Assembly: GCA_946800325.1 (NCBI GenBank)
Contig: OX326959.1
Span: 11,042,862-11,106,861, forward strand
Source: Luzula sylvatica
Taxonomy: Eukaryota > Streptophyta > Magnoliopsida > Poales > Juncaceae
DNA length: 64,000 nucleotides
Reading direction: 5' to 3'
This document shows positions 20,217 through 32,044 of this stretch, in pieces. The notes under the pieces were generated by a model that was not told where the DNA came from, searched no databases, and saw only the letters and a list, made by a program, of their open reading frames with translations. Each line of letters opens with the position of its first letter. The stretch's first letter is position 1. A program made the position numbers and the translations under genes.

Positions 20217-21938
20217 TAATTCCTTTCAAAACATGGAAAATATCATGTACGCCCCTCATGTATTTCTTTTTTCAGGATGCTTCGGATTCATTAGATACGC
20301 AATTAAGTACCGAAGAATTATTCAATTTGCACGAATATTGGGCTCAATTAGAATCTAATCTCGCTAAAGATTTGGTCGCAGCGCGTTCAGTTTGGGAAAA
20401 TTTGATCAAGAAGAGGTAAATTTAATCACATTTTTAATGTTTAATTTTTTTTAATATTTGTATCGAATTAATATATTTAATAATTTTATTTGTAGCGGCT
20501 CGATTTTGGAAGCATGGAAAGGATATATATCAATGGAGGTTAATTTGGGAAATATTAGTGAAGCGAGATCAATTTATAAAAAATGTTATACTAAAAAATT
20601 CTCTGGTACCGGTTCAGAGGTAATATCTTACGAGGTTAAATTTGATATTTTCTGTTTATGAAGGATAAATTTGTAATTTGGAGTTTTTTTTAAATTGCAG
20701 GATATATGTCACGCTTGGCTAAGTTTTGAAAGGAAATATGGGACTTTGGAAGATTACGATAATGCCCTTAAAAAGGTTCAAATAGTTCCACTTCATATAT
20801 TTTTATTGAATTTTAATATTGTTGTTGTATATATATGTTTTTTAGGTTAAACCAAGACTAAACGAGCTTATGATTTTCAAGGCGCAACAAGAATCTAAAT
20901 CTAAAACCGAATTTAATCAACCTGCAAAAAACAAGAATATTATAAATACTAATAATGATAATAATAATAATAATTCTCCTTTGAAGAGAAAACAAAATCA
21001 AAATTCTGCAGTTCCTCCTCCTGCCAAGAAAACAAAAAAAAATGCGCCAAAAAAAAATAAAGAAATTTCCGAGCCAATGGATATAGATAAAGTAAAAGAA
21101 AATAAAAAAGAAAATGAAATGGAAAAGGAAAAGGAAAAAGAACAAGGCCAAATCTACAAGGATCAATGCACTGCTTTCATTTCTAATCTACATCTTGATG
21201 TAAGTATATTAAAATTACTTATATACCCTTGATAATTTAATTTACTATTTTTTTTTAATTTAATAGACAAAAGAGGAGCATATTAGATCTTTCTTTGGCG
21301 AAAATGGTGGAATTACTGCAATTAGATTACTCAGGGACAAATTCACCGGCAAACCTAGGGTTTGTTTTTTTTTAAAATAATTTTATTATATTTTCAGAGA
21401 AATTATCATAGAAGCCCCTACATATTTATACTTTTGAATTATTTGTAGGGATTAGCATATGTGGATTTTTCTGACGATAAACATCTCGAAGAAGCAATTT
21501 CAAAAAACAAAAGTTTCCTTCTTGAGCGGAAGCTAAGTATTGCTCGTTCGGACCCCTCGAATAGCAGAAATTCTCAATCTTCTCGTGCCAGCTCATCACG
21601 TGGCCGTGGCGGTACACAATTTTGCACTTATACCCTTGTTAAGTATTAATTCATAAAACGAAAAACAATATTTTCATGTATTTTTTCTTTTTGTGAATTC
21701 AGGTAGTAGAAGAATGCCTAACAAAGGGAGGAAAAATGAAGAGGAAAATCCTAACCCTAAAAATGGTGGGGAGAGAGAGAGTGAAGGGGTAAAGAGAGAG
21801 AAAGTGACGTTTGCGGCTCCAAGAGCTCTTCTTGCGAAACCACTTGGATGGAATAAAAGAGACGGAACAAAAGTCGAAACGAGCGGTGAAGAACTCAAAT
21901 CGAACCACGCGTTTAGAGATCTTCTCTTGAAGAAATAA
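18088..21938 (+). CDS. SART3/Prp24-type U4/U6 snRNP recycling factor, 15 exons, intact
   Basis: Joining GT-AG exons 18088-18312, 18399-18532, 18614-18671, 18758-19246, 19434-19565, 19732-19857, 19937-19981, 20072-20164, 20276-20415, 20496-20619, 20701-20775, 20846-21199, 21267-21359, 21449-21611 and 21703-21938 gives one uninterrupted 828-aa frame. The order is: an acidic Ser-rich N-terminus (residues 1-55); HAT helical repeats (about 60-545; LWIDYMNF, IWESYRDFE, LYERA, FHRQLAVPL); a low-complexity, basic, NLS-like linker (548-650; KKTKKNAPKKNK, poly-Asn and Lys/Glu runs); one RRM (RNP2 AFISNL about 657, RNP1 RGLAYVDF about 696); and a C-terminal SNHAFRDLLL (about 817). That end matches the LSm-interaction motif of Prp24/SART3. 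In known homologues the protein re-anneals U4 and U6 snRNAs in the nucleus. Human SART3 has two RRMs; only one is visible here. Arabidopsis has an embryo-essential relative of similar length (EMB140, recalled). Converges with the next gene. Confidence 0.93.
20168..20206 (+). repeat. (TC)n microsatellite in SART3-like intron 8
   Basis: About 19 TC units begin four bases after the exon 8 donor (GTATCTTC). A shorter TC tract lies after the exon 2 donor at about 18550. Both are intronic and pyrimidine-rich. Confidence 0.95.
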
Positions 21939-22304
21939 ACAAAATAAAATAGTGAGTTTTTTTTTTAATCTTTTTATCCCCACTTTTTTTTAGTCGTTGC
22001 ATTTGGAACTAATATGTTTTTGCTATTTGCTTTTACTATTTTCATATGTTAATAAATACTTTTGACAAATGGTATGATTTTGGTACATGTATTTTGGGTG
22101 CAATATACCATTTCGTACATGTTAATTAGATTTTACTACAAATGATTTAAAAATGCTATAATGCAAAAAAAAAAAAAAAAAAATCTAGTTCAAAAAATAT
22201 TTTTGTACATAATTATTATTGCCAAAAGATGTGTACGGACCGATACATGGACAAAACAAAGTGAATATTATTTTAGTTTATTTTTGAAAATGAAAAAAAA
22301 AATT
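21939..22304. other. 366-bp convergent intergenic spacer with A-run
   Basis: This holds both 3' ends. TTAATAAATAC at about 22047 is a plausible poly(A) signal for the SART3-like gene. A run of about 20 A occurs at about 22163-22182. The two 3' UTRs must be short or overlap. Confidence 0.5.
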
Positions 22305-24375
22305 CTACGAAACTTCCAAATCCAGCAATTGGTCAATCAAATCGAGCATCTCCTTTTTCCGTTCATCGAATTCGTAATCGATTTCCTCGTTCAAATTTTC
22401 CAACTGAAAATCAATTCTATGAATATTATCTCTCATAACATCCATTTTCTTCATGACCTCTCCCCAGTCCGATTTAGTCACGCCCGCTTGATCTTTACAC
22501 TCGTCCTCTTCTTGCAAAAAATCGTATCGATCCCTTTCCAAATTCTCCAATTCCTCTGCGGCCGCGGCCAATTCGATTTTAATCTTCTCGATTTTATCCA
22601 ATTGATCCAAAATCTTCATGTCATGAGATTGGCGCCGTTTTATAACTCGTTCTAACTTATTCTCGTGCAATTCCACGGCCTTCTTGCATTGCTGTGCGGT
22701 TTCTTTATATTGCTCGTACGAATCGTTCATAGCGCTCAGTTCGTTGGTTATTTTCAACGACCTCTCTCTCTTCACTCTCTCTCTATCCGAATTTTGGTTC
22801 TTGATCTCGGATCCGATCTTCTGCAACATTGAAATCAAACCGACAATGGAGACCTCCATTCCTATCATGACGTGTTGTAGTTCGTGAGCGCTTTCTTGTA
22901 TTAGATTTGCCGTTTCGATGGAATTAGGGTTTTCTCGCAAGGCTTCTTGAATGTCTCCTATGATCGCTTTCACGTAGTTCCACTTACGCGCGATCTTTCT
23001 CTTTTCGGTTGCGGATATGGAGATGTTCGTTTCGCTTTCGCACGAAAACATGACCTTCTTCATCGTTAAATCTACGCTCAAAGAATCTTCTTCTACATGG
23101 ATTAAATCAATATTTGTATGAATTGTGGTATATACTTGTATTAAGAACAATAATGGGTACCTTGATAAACCACCAATGGAGCTTCCTCATGTGTTTCTTG
23201 AAAAATCACCATTTGTGCATCTCTAGGACTTGATACTTATACCAAATCAAAATGTGTAATTATCATTGAACTCCGTAATGCTCAATTTTAATAAATGAAA
23301 AAAAAGAAAAGAAAGTACCAGAAGAAGAAGAGTAAATACTAGTAGAAGATGAAGATGTAGTCTTAAATCCTTGCATGCTCGAATTATTTGAATTAGCTTC
23401 TATGAGAAGAAAAACAATTGAAAAAAACTATAGTTTAACGAATTTGTTTGTTAATGAAGTTTATCAATTTATTTACCATATTGATTGGTCTCTCCTGATT
23501 GACTTGCATCTTCATTTGAATCCATTGGTTCAAGTTGAGTTATCTTAATGCTTGTAACTCCATTTCCGTTCATTTGCATGCTTGTAGACCCACTTAATTC
23601 TATTATGATACAAAAAAAACTTTCCAAATCATACATTTTTTAGATTTCTATAATAATGTGAAAATTTCTATACAATATAAAAAAATTTCGAAATGAAGGA
23701 AAAATTATATACGATGAGATAGTAGAGTTCTTTGTTGCGCATCCAAAGATCTCCCTGCAAAAACAAAGATATTTTGTTGCTTTTCTTTCTAATTTGGGTT
23801 CAAAAAATTTGTATTGTTTTAAAATCGTTTTATACCACTCGGGGTTAATGGATCATCACTTGCGGCATCGAAAGTGACGCTCCGGTTCGATCTTAGGGCT
23901 TTGGCTTTGTTCACAAATTTTGCCACACCAACTATTTTCAAAAACAATTCTCTGTTCCATTTCTCTTGTGGTTCTAATCAAGGGACATAAAAACAAGTTT
24001 AGAACATTAGTATGAAAAAAAATCACCAATGTAATGGTTTAAAAAGGAGAGAGAATTTAGTCAGAAGAAGAAAAAATACGTCCCGTGAAAGTATATACGT
24101 CGCAACTGAAATGATATATTGGACCAATATAACTAATATTGAATTAATGTACCTCTAATTCGAGGAGTCAAAAGAGAGGTTTCGTCCTTCAAAGCTTCCA
24201 AAATCTCTTCTTCAGATTTAGGACTTGGTAGACTATCTTGAGATGAGGAAGCCTCTATACTGCTACTTCTTCTAATTGTTAAACCTAATAGATATTTCGT
24301 CCCGTCAGTAAAAAAAAAATGTTTCGAATTCGAAAAGCAATTCCAAAATGTGCACTTACCTCTTGAATTATCCAT
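22305..24375 (-). CDS. Uncharacterised coiled-coil protein, about 464 aa, 8 coding exons
   Basis: On the minus strand, exons 24375-24360, 24284-24153, 23973-23836, 23754-23713, 23599-23477, 23399-23319, 23235-23161 and 23092-22305 join through GT-AG introns into one open frame, with phases matching at every junction. Residues 1-200 are Ser-rich and probably disordered (RRSSSIEASSSQDSLPSPKS, SSSSTSIYSSSS) apart from a short basic segment, LFLKIVGVAKFVNKAKALR (about 58-76). Exon 8 encodes about 260 residues, mostly charged heptad-like helix (ELSAMNDSYEQYKETAQQCK, KIELAAAAEELENLERDRYD, ending DLIDQLLDLEVS), so oligomerisation or scaffolding is likely. No catalytic motif, signal peptide or membrane segment is visible and I recognise no family. 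The start is uncertain: ATG 24375 is used because upstream candidate exon 24510 to about 24600 (donor 24509, acceptor 24431) has stops in the joining frame and looks like 5' UTR. Confidence 0.78.
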
Positions 24376-24610
24376 TAGTTTCGCTGGTTCATCGAATTGC
24401 AACCAAGAGAACTCAGAATAGTTGTCGCAACTGCAAGAAAGAACTAAATATATTAAAACTTTAAACAAATTGTGGAGCAATATTTGTGAATATATAAATT
24501 TTTTTTTACCTTCCTTTTCAGAAGAACACTATGATTTTCTCATATCCCCGCCTCTGGTTTTCTTGACGATAATAATTCGATCAATGGATTATGAATTTGA
24601 ATAATTAATG
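24376..24610 (-). promoter_or_regulatory. 5' leader of the coiled-coil gene with a probable leader intron
   Basis: On the minus strand, GGAAG|GTAAAA at 24510/24509 and TTGCAG|TTGCG at 24431/24430 would remove a 79-bp intron from the leader. The spliced leader leaves ATG 24375 as the first in-frame start. Promoter elements further upstream were not resolved. Confidence 0.4.
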
Positions 24611-25109
24611 TGGATTGATAAGAGAATTAAGATTTGACTTGAAATTTGTATAGTTTTAGCATGTCGTATCAAACGTGTATGCCAAATACTAGGTTTTGAT
24701 TCCAGCTTGAAATTATTAACATTTCTCTATAAATTTATTTTTGCATGTAGAAAAAGTAAAGATAAGACATAACTAATGTGAAGTTTGCACGTCTAATACC
24801 TTATTGAAAAAATAAACCTAGAATAAAATGATAATGATATCTTCTTTCTTTTCTTCTATTTGATTTGTATATATCACATTATATATAATTGCAAAACTTT
24901 TGATTTTCTTAATTAAAAAAATGATATTGTTACATTAAAGGGATGTCAACGCTGTGGCTACCGATTCATATATATTTATCGAATAAAGGGTTGAATAGGT
25001 CCGCAATGCAGGACCTAGGGTTGTATTTATATTAATTGAGGAAAATTTACAAAGTGTTATATAGTAGATCAAATAAAAAGCCTGGACTCCTATTTGAATA
25101 TTAAATATA

Positions 25110-25137
25110 TTAGTAAAATACCCGCGCTACGCTGCGG
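25110..25137 (-). mobile_element. Candidate Helitron 3' terminus
   Basis: On the minus strand, the hairpin CCGCAGCGTAGCGCGG (four paired GC positions each side) is followed by GTATTTTA, then CTAA and T. Structure and spacing match the Helitron 3' rule (hairpin, about 10 nt, CTRR, host T). It resembles the site at 3280-3307. The body and 5' end are not defined. Confidence 0.4.
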
Positions 25138-25617
25138 AGATTTTAATTTTGTTGTTATTTTCTCTATTTTCGTATTAAGTTACAATTACGTAAAAGCAAA
25201 TTTGAACTATTTTATAGTAGGGGAGGAGTTCAATGATAGGAGTTTTTCTAATGACAGATTATTTTTAGAAATATATATTGGTTATTTGTCCATTTAATGA
25301 TAATATTCAAGTGTATTTTTATCAATTAATGTCAAGAAAAATAGAAAATAAAAATGTTAATTGATTAAGAAAATGATAAATTTCTCATACACATAAAGAA
25401 AATGTTTAATTAATTAAAAATATTCATTAACCATTTAAAAAGTTTATACCATAGAATCAGCCTTTATAATGTGGTAGTATTCATCCAGCATTAATTCATA
25501 TACTAAATTGAATCTAAATATTTACAGAATTATTTTAATGGATCGAAATATTATGGCACTGACATGACCTTTTAAGAAAATGAAAATTCAAAACCAACAT
25601 AATCCATATATTCAACT

Positions 25618-25736
25618 TTGTGTTTATTTCTTGGAGTTTTATTTATTTATGTTAAATCTATTATTCTTGCAAACCTTGTGTTTATTTCTTGGAATTTTAT
25701 TTAATTATTTATGTTAATATATTATCCTTCCAAACC
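25618..25736. repeat. Two-copy tandem repeat of about 60 bp
   Basis: Copies at 25618-25675 and 25676-25736 both begin TTGTGTTTATTTCTTGGA and end CAAACC, with internal differences. This is a local duplication. Confidence 0.85.
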
Positions 25737-27107
25737 ATGTCAAATTTATTTGATTATCATATCATCTTAAATTTCATCTCCATCGTCAATATTTATTTTT
25801 GAAAATGATATGTCCAATGATTTAAATAGCACTGCAATAACACATCTATAGTGCAAATAGCAGAAAATGTTTCTAAATCACAGTACCACAATCTACTAAA
25901 CAGTGGTGATATATTGTCGCTATAGTGCGCAATATCGGTGATTATGTGTAAATTGCAGTGCGAACGCTACATACCGTTATATCGCAATTAAAACATTGAT
26001 ATTTTCCAACCTTTTAAAATCAACCCATAGTTTAAAAAAGATGAATCTTCAATAAATATTTACAAAATTTAACCCGGCATAACGAAAATCCTAGAGCTAA
26101 AAGGAAAAACAAAACAATAATAGTTTACATAGTTTGTACCATCGAAACCTGAGCATTGATTAACAAATATTCTTCTCATTTTAAAGTAATTTTATCATAG
26201 TTATTTATTTTAAATTAATAATATAACATTTGAAAATAATTGCAATTAATACAATTTTTTTTATAAGTAATATCTTCAATCTCATTGGTTTTGGTGACAA
26301 TAGTTTATATGACCCATCATTAAAATATTTGTACTGTTAAACAAATAAAAAACAGAACTAATCAAACTATGACATCTTAAAATTCTATTTAGCTTTTAGA
26401 TTATTATCTTCTCAAATGTCCTCTTCCAAATCATTCATTACACATGAACATAATTAAAATATCTCTGCAACAATAATACACACACATTTATTTACTTGTT
26501 TTTCCCATATCAAATGTTCTTTACCGAATTTTCTCCAATCTAGAGAATCTGGTAAATCACCCTGTTTAGCAAGCATTTTTACATACATATCATAGGCCTA
26601 TCTTTCATCCTATTCACCTTCTTCGACAATTTTCACAAAACCCTCGAGAAATTCAGAATTACTTCTTAATTCTTCTACTTTTCTTGCTTCCACATATTTA
26701 CATACATACCCAGCAAATATCTATATCTTGCAAATTTGCATGTATACCCACAGAATTCCCAAATAAATACCTTGTAAATTTGCATATATATAGCCGGAGC
26801 ATTCCCAAAATCTAAAAAAACATAATTTCTTCATAAGTCACTTTGTGATTTATACCCAAACCTTTTCAAATATCCTAAAAAAAACACCATTTTTATCTTT
26901 TGAAAACAGTTATATTATTTCAAAAACACTAAGATTAATATATAAATAAGTTTGTCATGAATAAATAGGGAAATATGCAAGTACCATAAAATGCCATATC
27001 ACAATATTTTTCTTTCATCGCGAGGATCTGCAAATCAGAGCAAATTACAAGAAGAAAACAATACCTGTATTGAGGAAATGATTTCTAGAAAAAATAGATA
27101 AATAAGG

Positions 27108-27257
<150 letters not shown>

Positions 27258-29210
27258 CGTATCTTATACTCCATAATGTTCAAAAAACGTGTTTTTAGAT
27301 AATTTGTATCGTATTTTTTACTACATAACTTTTCACCAAATTGTACAAACACTAAGTACGTTTGTTTTTCGATTCATAACAATCTTTTAACGCTATGAGG
27401 AGTCTAAATAACATGTTTTTGAAATGTTTGGATCGAAAATACGTAACTTTTCACCAAATTGTACAAACACTATCAAAGTTTTCTTTTCGATTCATAGCAA
27501 TCTTTTTACTATTTGAGGAGTTCAAATAACGTATTTTTAGAACATTTGCATCATATCTTTTACTACATAACTTTTCACCAAATTTTACAAACACTAAGAA
27601 ATTTCGTTTTTCGATTCATAACAATCTTTTAAGTTTCTGAGGAGTCCAAATAACATGTTTTTGAGATGGTTTGGATCGAATCTTTTAGTACGTAATTTTT
27701 CACCAAATTGTACAAACACTAAGAAAGTTTTTCTTTTCGATTCATAACAATCTTTTTACTCATTGAGGAGTTCAAATAACGTTTTTTTAGATCATTTGCA
27801 TTGTATTTTTTTCTACAAAACTTTTCACCATATTTTACAAACACTAATTAAGTTTGTTTTACGATTCATAACAATCTTTTAACGTTCTGAGGAGTACAAA
27901 TAACGTGTTTTTGAGATGGTTTGGATGGAATCTTTTAGTACGTAACTTTTCCCCAAATTGTACAAACACTAAGAAAGTTTTCTTTTCGATTCATAACAAT
28001 CTTTTTACTCTTTGAGAAGTTCAAATAACGTGTTTTTAGATCATTTGTATCGTATCTTTTACTACATAACTTTTCACCAAATTTTACAAACACTAAGAAA
28101 GTTTGTTTTTCGATTCATAACAATCTTTTAACCCTCTGAGGAGTCCAAATAACGTGTTTTTGAGATGGTTTGGATCGAATCTTTTAGTACGTAACTTTTC
28201 ACTAAATTGTACAAACACTAAGAAAGTTTTTCTTTTCGATTCATAGCAATCTTTTTACTCTTTGAGGAGTTCAAATAACGTGTTTTTAGATCATTTGTAT
28301 CGTATCTTTTACTACACAACATTTGACCATATTTTACAAACACTAAGAAAATTTGTTTTTCGATTCATAACAATCTTTTAAGTTTCTGAGGAGTCCAAAT
28401 AACGTGTTTTTGAGATGGTTTGGATCGAATCTTTTAGTACGTAACTTTTCACCAAATTGTACAAACACTAAGAAAGTTTTCTTTTCGATTCATAACAATC
28501 TTTTTACTCCTTGAGGAGTTCAAATAACGTGTTTTTCGATCATTTGTATCGTATCTTTTTCTACATAACTTTTCACCCTATTTTACAAACACTAAGAAAA
28601 TTTGTTTTTTTGATTCATAACAATCTTTTAACGCTCTGAGGAGTCCAAATAACGTGTTTTTGAGATGGTTTGGATCGAATCTTTTAGTACGTAACTTTTC
28701 ACCAAATTATATAAACAATAAGAAAGTTTTCTTTTCGATTCATAGCAATCTTTTTAATCTTTGAGGAGTTCAAATAACGTGTTTTTAGATCATTTGTATC
28801 GTATCTTTTACTACATAACTTTTCACCAAATTTTACAAACACTAAGAATGTTTGTTTTTCGATTCATAACAATCTTTTAAGTTTCTGAGGATTCCAAATA
28901 ACGTGTTTATGAGATGATTTGGATTGAATCTTTTAGTACGTTACTTTTCACCAAATTGTACAAACACTAAGAAAGTTTTCTTTTCGATTCATAAAAATCT
29001 ATTTACTCCTTGAGGAGTTCAAATAACGTGTTTTTAGATCATTTGTATCGTATCTTTTTCTACATAACTTTTCACCCTATTTTACAAACATTAAGAAAGT
29101 TTGTTTTTCGATTCATAACAATCTTTTAATGCTCTGAGGAGTCCAAATAACGTGTTTTTGAGATGGTTTGGATCGAACCTTTTAGTACGTAACTTTTCAC
29201 TAAATTGTAC
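27258..29210 (-). repeat. 124-bp satellite array, minus-orientation block A1
   Basis: About 16 monomers of the window-wide 124-bp satellite lie in reverse orientation. Two monomer types alternate: one has GAGATGGTTTGGATCGAATC, the other AGATCATTTGTATCGTATC. The GATGGTTTGG phrase recurs at about 248-bp steps (about 27911, 28165, 28413, 28661), so the working unit is a dimer. It is AT-rich and non-coding. The block is interrupted at 29210 by an LTR element and resumes at 33404. Confidence 0.95.
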
Positions 29211-31421
29211 TGATGAGCGGGTTTTTGGCGTGTTTAATATGTCGTTGTGGTAAAACCCCGAACAATCAACAAAATTTGTAATCTAAGTTTGTACAGTGGC
29301 AAATGTTTAGATTCGTTCCACGGGGAGCAATTGCGTCAAAATTTGGATAAAAAATGGACTAGAATTAACAAAGAAAATTCACAGAAGATAGTCCGTTACA
29401 ACGGAAAAAGGTTCCGTTACAACGGACATTAGGGTAATTCTAACGCAGGATTTGATATTAACGTCTGTTACAACGGAGGAAGTCACGTTACAACGGAAGG
29501 TGGTAGTTCGTTACAACGGACAGCGGTAGCGTTGCAACGGATTGGTTAATCCGTTACAACAGACTCTTATTTCCGTTACAACGCACTAGTATGAGTGATA
29601 TTGAATGCTTTTCCTTGCTGGTCCGTTATAACGGAAGTAAAGTGCGTTACAACGGAGTACCAACAGACTGAAAGTCAGGTACAAACCGAATGGTCCGTTA
29701 CAACGGACTTGGACTCCGTTACAACGGAACTTGTTCTGGATTTCGAATTTGTAATTTGAATTGATGATGAGCGGGTTTTTGTCGTGTAAAATATCGTTGT
29801 GTTAAAAACCCCGAACAATCAACAAAATTTGTAATCTAAGTTTGTACAGTGGCAAATGTATAGATTCGTTCCACGGGGAGCAATTGCGTCAAAATTTGGA
29901 TCAAAATGGATGAGAAATAACGAAGAAAATTCACAGAAGATAGTCCGTTACAACGGAAGTAAGTTCCGTTACAACGCACTTGAGTGAATTTTCTGGCGCT
30001 AGTGTGAGATGAACGTCCGTTACAACGGATGAAACTCCGTTATAACGCACTAAACTAGTCCGTTATAACGAACAGTGGTTGCGTTGCAACGGATTGGTTA
30101 ATCCGTTACAACGGACTACTATTTCCGTTACAACGCACTAGTATTGAACTATTTGAGTGGAAATCCTGGTGAGTCCGTTACAACGGAGTTAAGTTGCGTT
30201 ACAACGGAGTACCAACAGACTGAAAGTCAGGTACAAACCGTTGAGTCCGTTGTAACGCAGTTCAAGTTCCGTTATAACGGAAGTATTTCTGGAATTCTGG
30301 TTTGAGTTTTGATTTGAGATTTGAATTAAAGGTTTGTTTTGAGATTGAATTAAGTAAGATTAAACTGAGTTTTAAGGCAGAAATTGAGAGCAAAAACTTA
30401 AGTAAAAGAGCAAGTTTTAGAACAAAGATTCGATTCAAGTAAACAAGAAACTAAAGATTCATTAAACCGAGAATTCTTTACACAAACCCAATTTCGAATT
30501 TAAACTACAAGAATTACAAGAAAGGAAAGAAAACACCTAGAGAGATGAAGAAAGCTTCGAGTCTCGTCTTGGATGCCTTCTCCGTTGCTTGAGATGCTAG
30601 AAAGCTAGTCGCCTCACACAACGTTTCCTTTCGTACCGATCCACTTGCCAATCGAAGAAAGCTCCGTACCGGTTGAGTGAACTCGAGATTGCAAGAAGTC
30701 CAATTGGAAGAAAGCTCCCGAGTGGAATAGCGAATGCTCGACTCCTTGCTTGCGTGGATTCGGATGAAGAAAGCTCCACCTCAATCCTCGCAACTCGATC
30801 TTTGTCGAAGTGTAAACCGATTCACCGAATGAAGTAAGCTTCTATTCGGTGATCGATCTTAGAAAATTATCGTTCGTAGTTGCAATTCTTGTGTGTTCTT
30901 GAAAGTTCTTGGACTTGCTTAAGAGGGAGAGAGAGAGAGAATGGGAGAATGGGCGTAAAAGAGTGTGAAAAGAACGTCCTAAACTCGTGGCCCTTGTGGT
31001 CATATTTATAGCACTCATGGAGTCTTCTTATTGGCCACGAGTTGGTGGAGAGGATTGGGGGTAAGGAAGTAATTCCCACCAAAGGTAGGTGGGCAGGATA
31101 AGGGCTAAGGGTTGAGTGGTTTTCGTGTAAACTTTTGTGTAAGTTTTCATCATGATAATTGTTTGCCTCCCGTCTCATTCATGTACCGAATGTATCGATG
31201 TAATATATCGTTTTTACTCCTCTTGACGTGTTGGAGACAACTACACTCTCCAAATTCCCAGAAATTCCTTCTAATTCCTGTGATTAAGCAGTAAAACACA
31301 CTTAGTGAAGAAATATTCATGTTATCTCAAATATGATTAATAAAGTATATAGAATTGTTCTTCACAAGGGCTAAAACCCCCAATTTAAGCATTAATTTTG
31401 TGCCTTATTTGCCTCACATCA
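29211..31421 (-). repeat. Long LTR (2.2 kb) with an internal 554-bp tandem duplication
   Basis: The phrase TGATGAGCGGGTTTTT occurs at the outer edge (29211) and again at 29765, and the following 500 bp match with moderate divergence. The LTR therefore carries its terminal 554 bp twice. Without the duplication it would be 1,657 bp. It ends TTATTTGCCTCACATCA at 31421. Between 30540 and 30850 the phrase GAAGAAAGCTYC recurs five times at uneven spacing. Confidence 0.8.
29389..30290. repeat. Cluster of 24 palindromic TCCGTTRYAACGGA motifs (LTR)
   Basis: By eye I count 12 full or one-sided copies in each of the two 554-bp units. The motif is TCCGTT, a two-base purine-pyrimidine centre (AC, AT, GC or GT), then AACGGA. 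TCCGTT is the reverse complement of AACGGA, so it is a palindrome. Many copies end AACGCA instead. Spacing is irregular, about 15-70 bp. Confidence 0.9.
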
Positions 31422-31915
31422 AATACCCCCACACTTAAATCCTTGATCGTCCTCGATCAATTAGAGTATAAAAGTCAAACATAAGAGAGAATTGCATAAG
31501 ATTTTGTTGAAGTTATATTGTTGGTTCAAAAACTAATTTCATGAATCAAATGGTTCACTCTCATTTCATCAAGTTCACTAGTTATTTAGAATGATATTGG
31601 TCTTTTCATTATTAGATCTCGAAATTAACTCGAAATTTCATAAGAGTTTTTCATGACACTCGATCTCAAACGGTAAGAGCGACTTAAACGTTTTTACTTC
31701 GAATTGCTTTACTCCACAATCTCAAAAGGACTCAATTCGAAAGCTATTATCGGGCCAAAATTTCCCGTTTTGCTAGATGTTCTTAAATGCAAGTTATTCA
31801 TTTTAAAACACGTTTGGTACAATGGTACAAGGTTCATACCCGTTTTCGATCAATTTTCCCGCTCATTCGTTTTTTTTTTTTTTTTAATATGAAGTCTTTA
31901 ACCGAAAGCCCCACT

Positions 31916-32044
31916 ACACCGAAATGCAATGAGGTTACTCTCGGTGTTGTCTTTTGACCTTCATTTTTTTTTTATTTTTTTTTATTTTCTACACCGAAAT
32001 GCAATGAGGTTACTCTCGGTGTTGTCTTTTGACCTTCATTTTTT
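31916..32044. repeat. 75-bp tandem duplication with hairpins inside the LTR element
   Basis: ACACCGAAATGCAATGAGGT and about 45 further bases are repeated exactly at 31916 and 31991. Each copy has ACACCGA and TCGGTGT, 7-bp inverted arms around an 18-bp loop. The copies are separated by T-rich sequence. Confidence 0.85.

Noticed and set aside
23093..23150. Extension of the coiled-coil gene's last exon to an upstream ATG at 23150
   Set aside because: Splicing at 23161 to 23092 keeps the frame with the upstream exons. The extra N-terminal residues would be intron sequence (a 68-bp intron).
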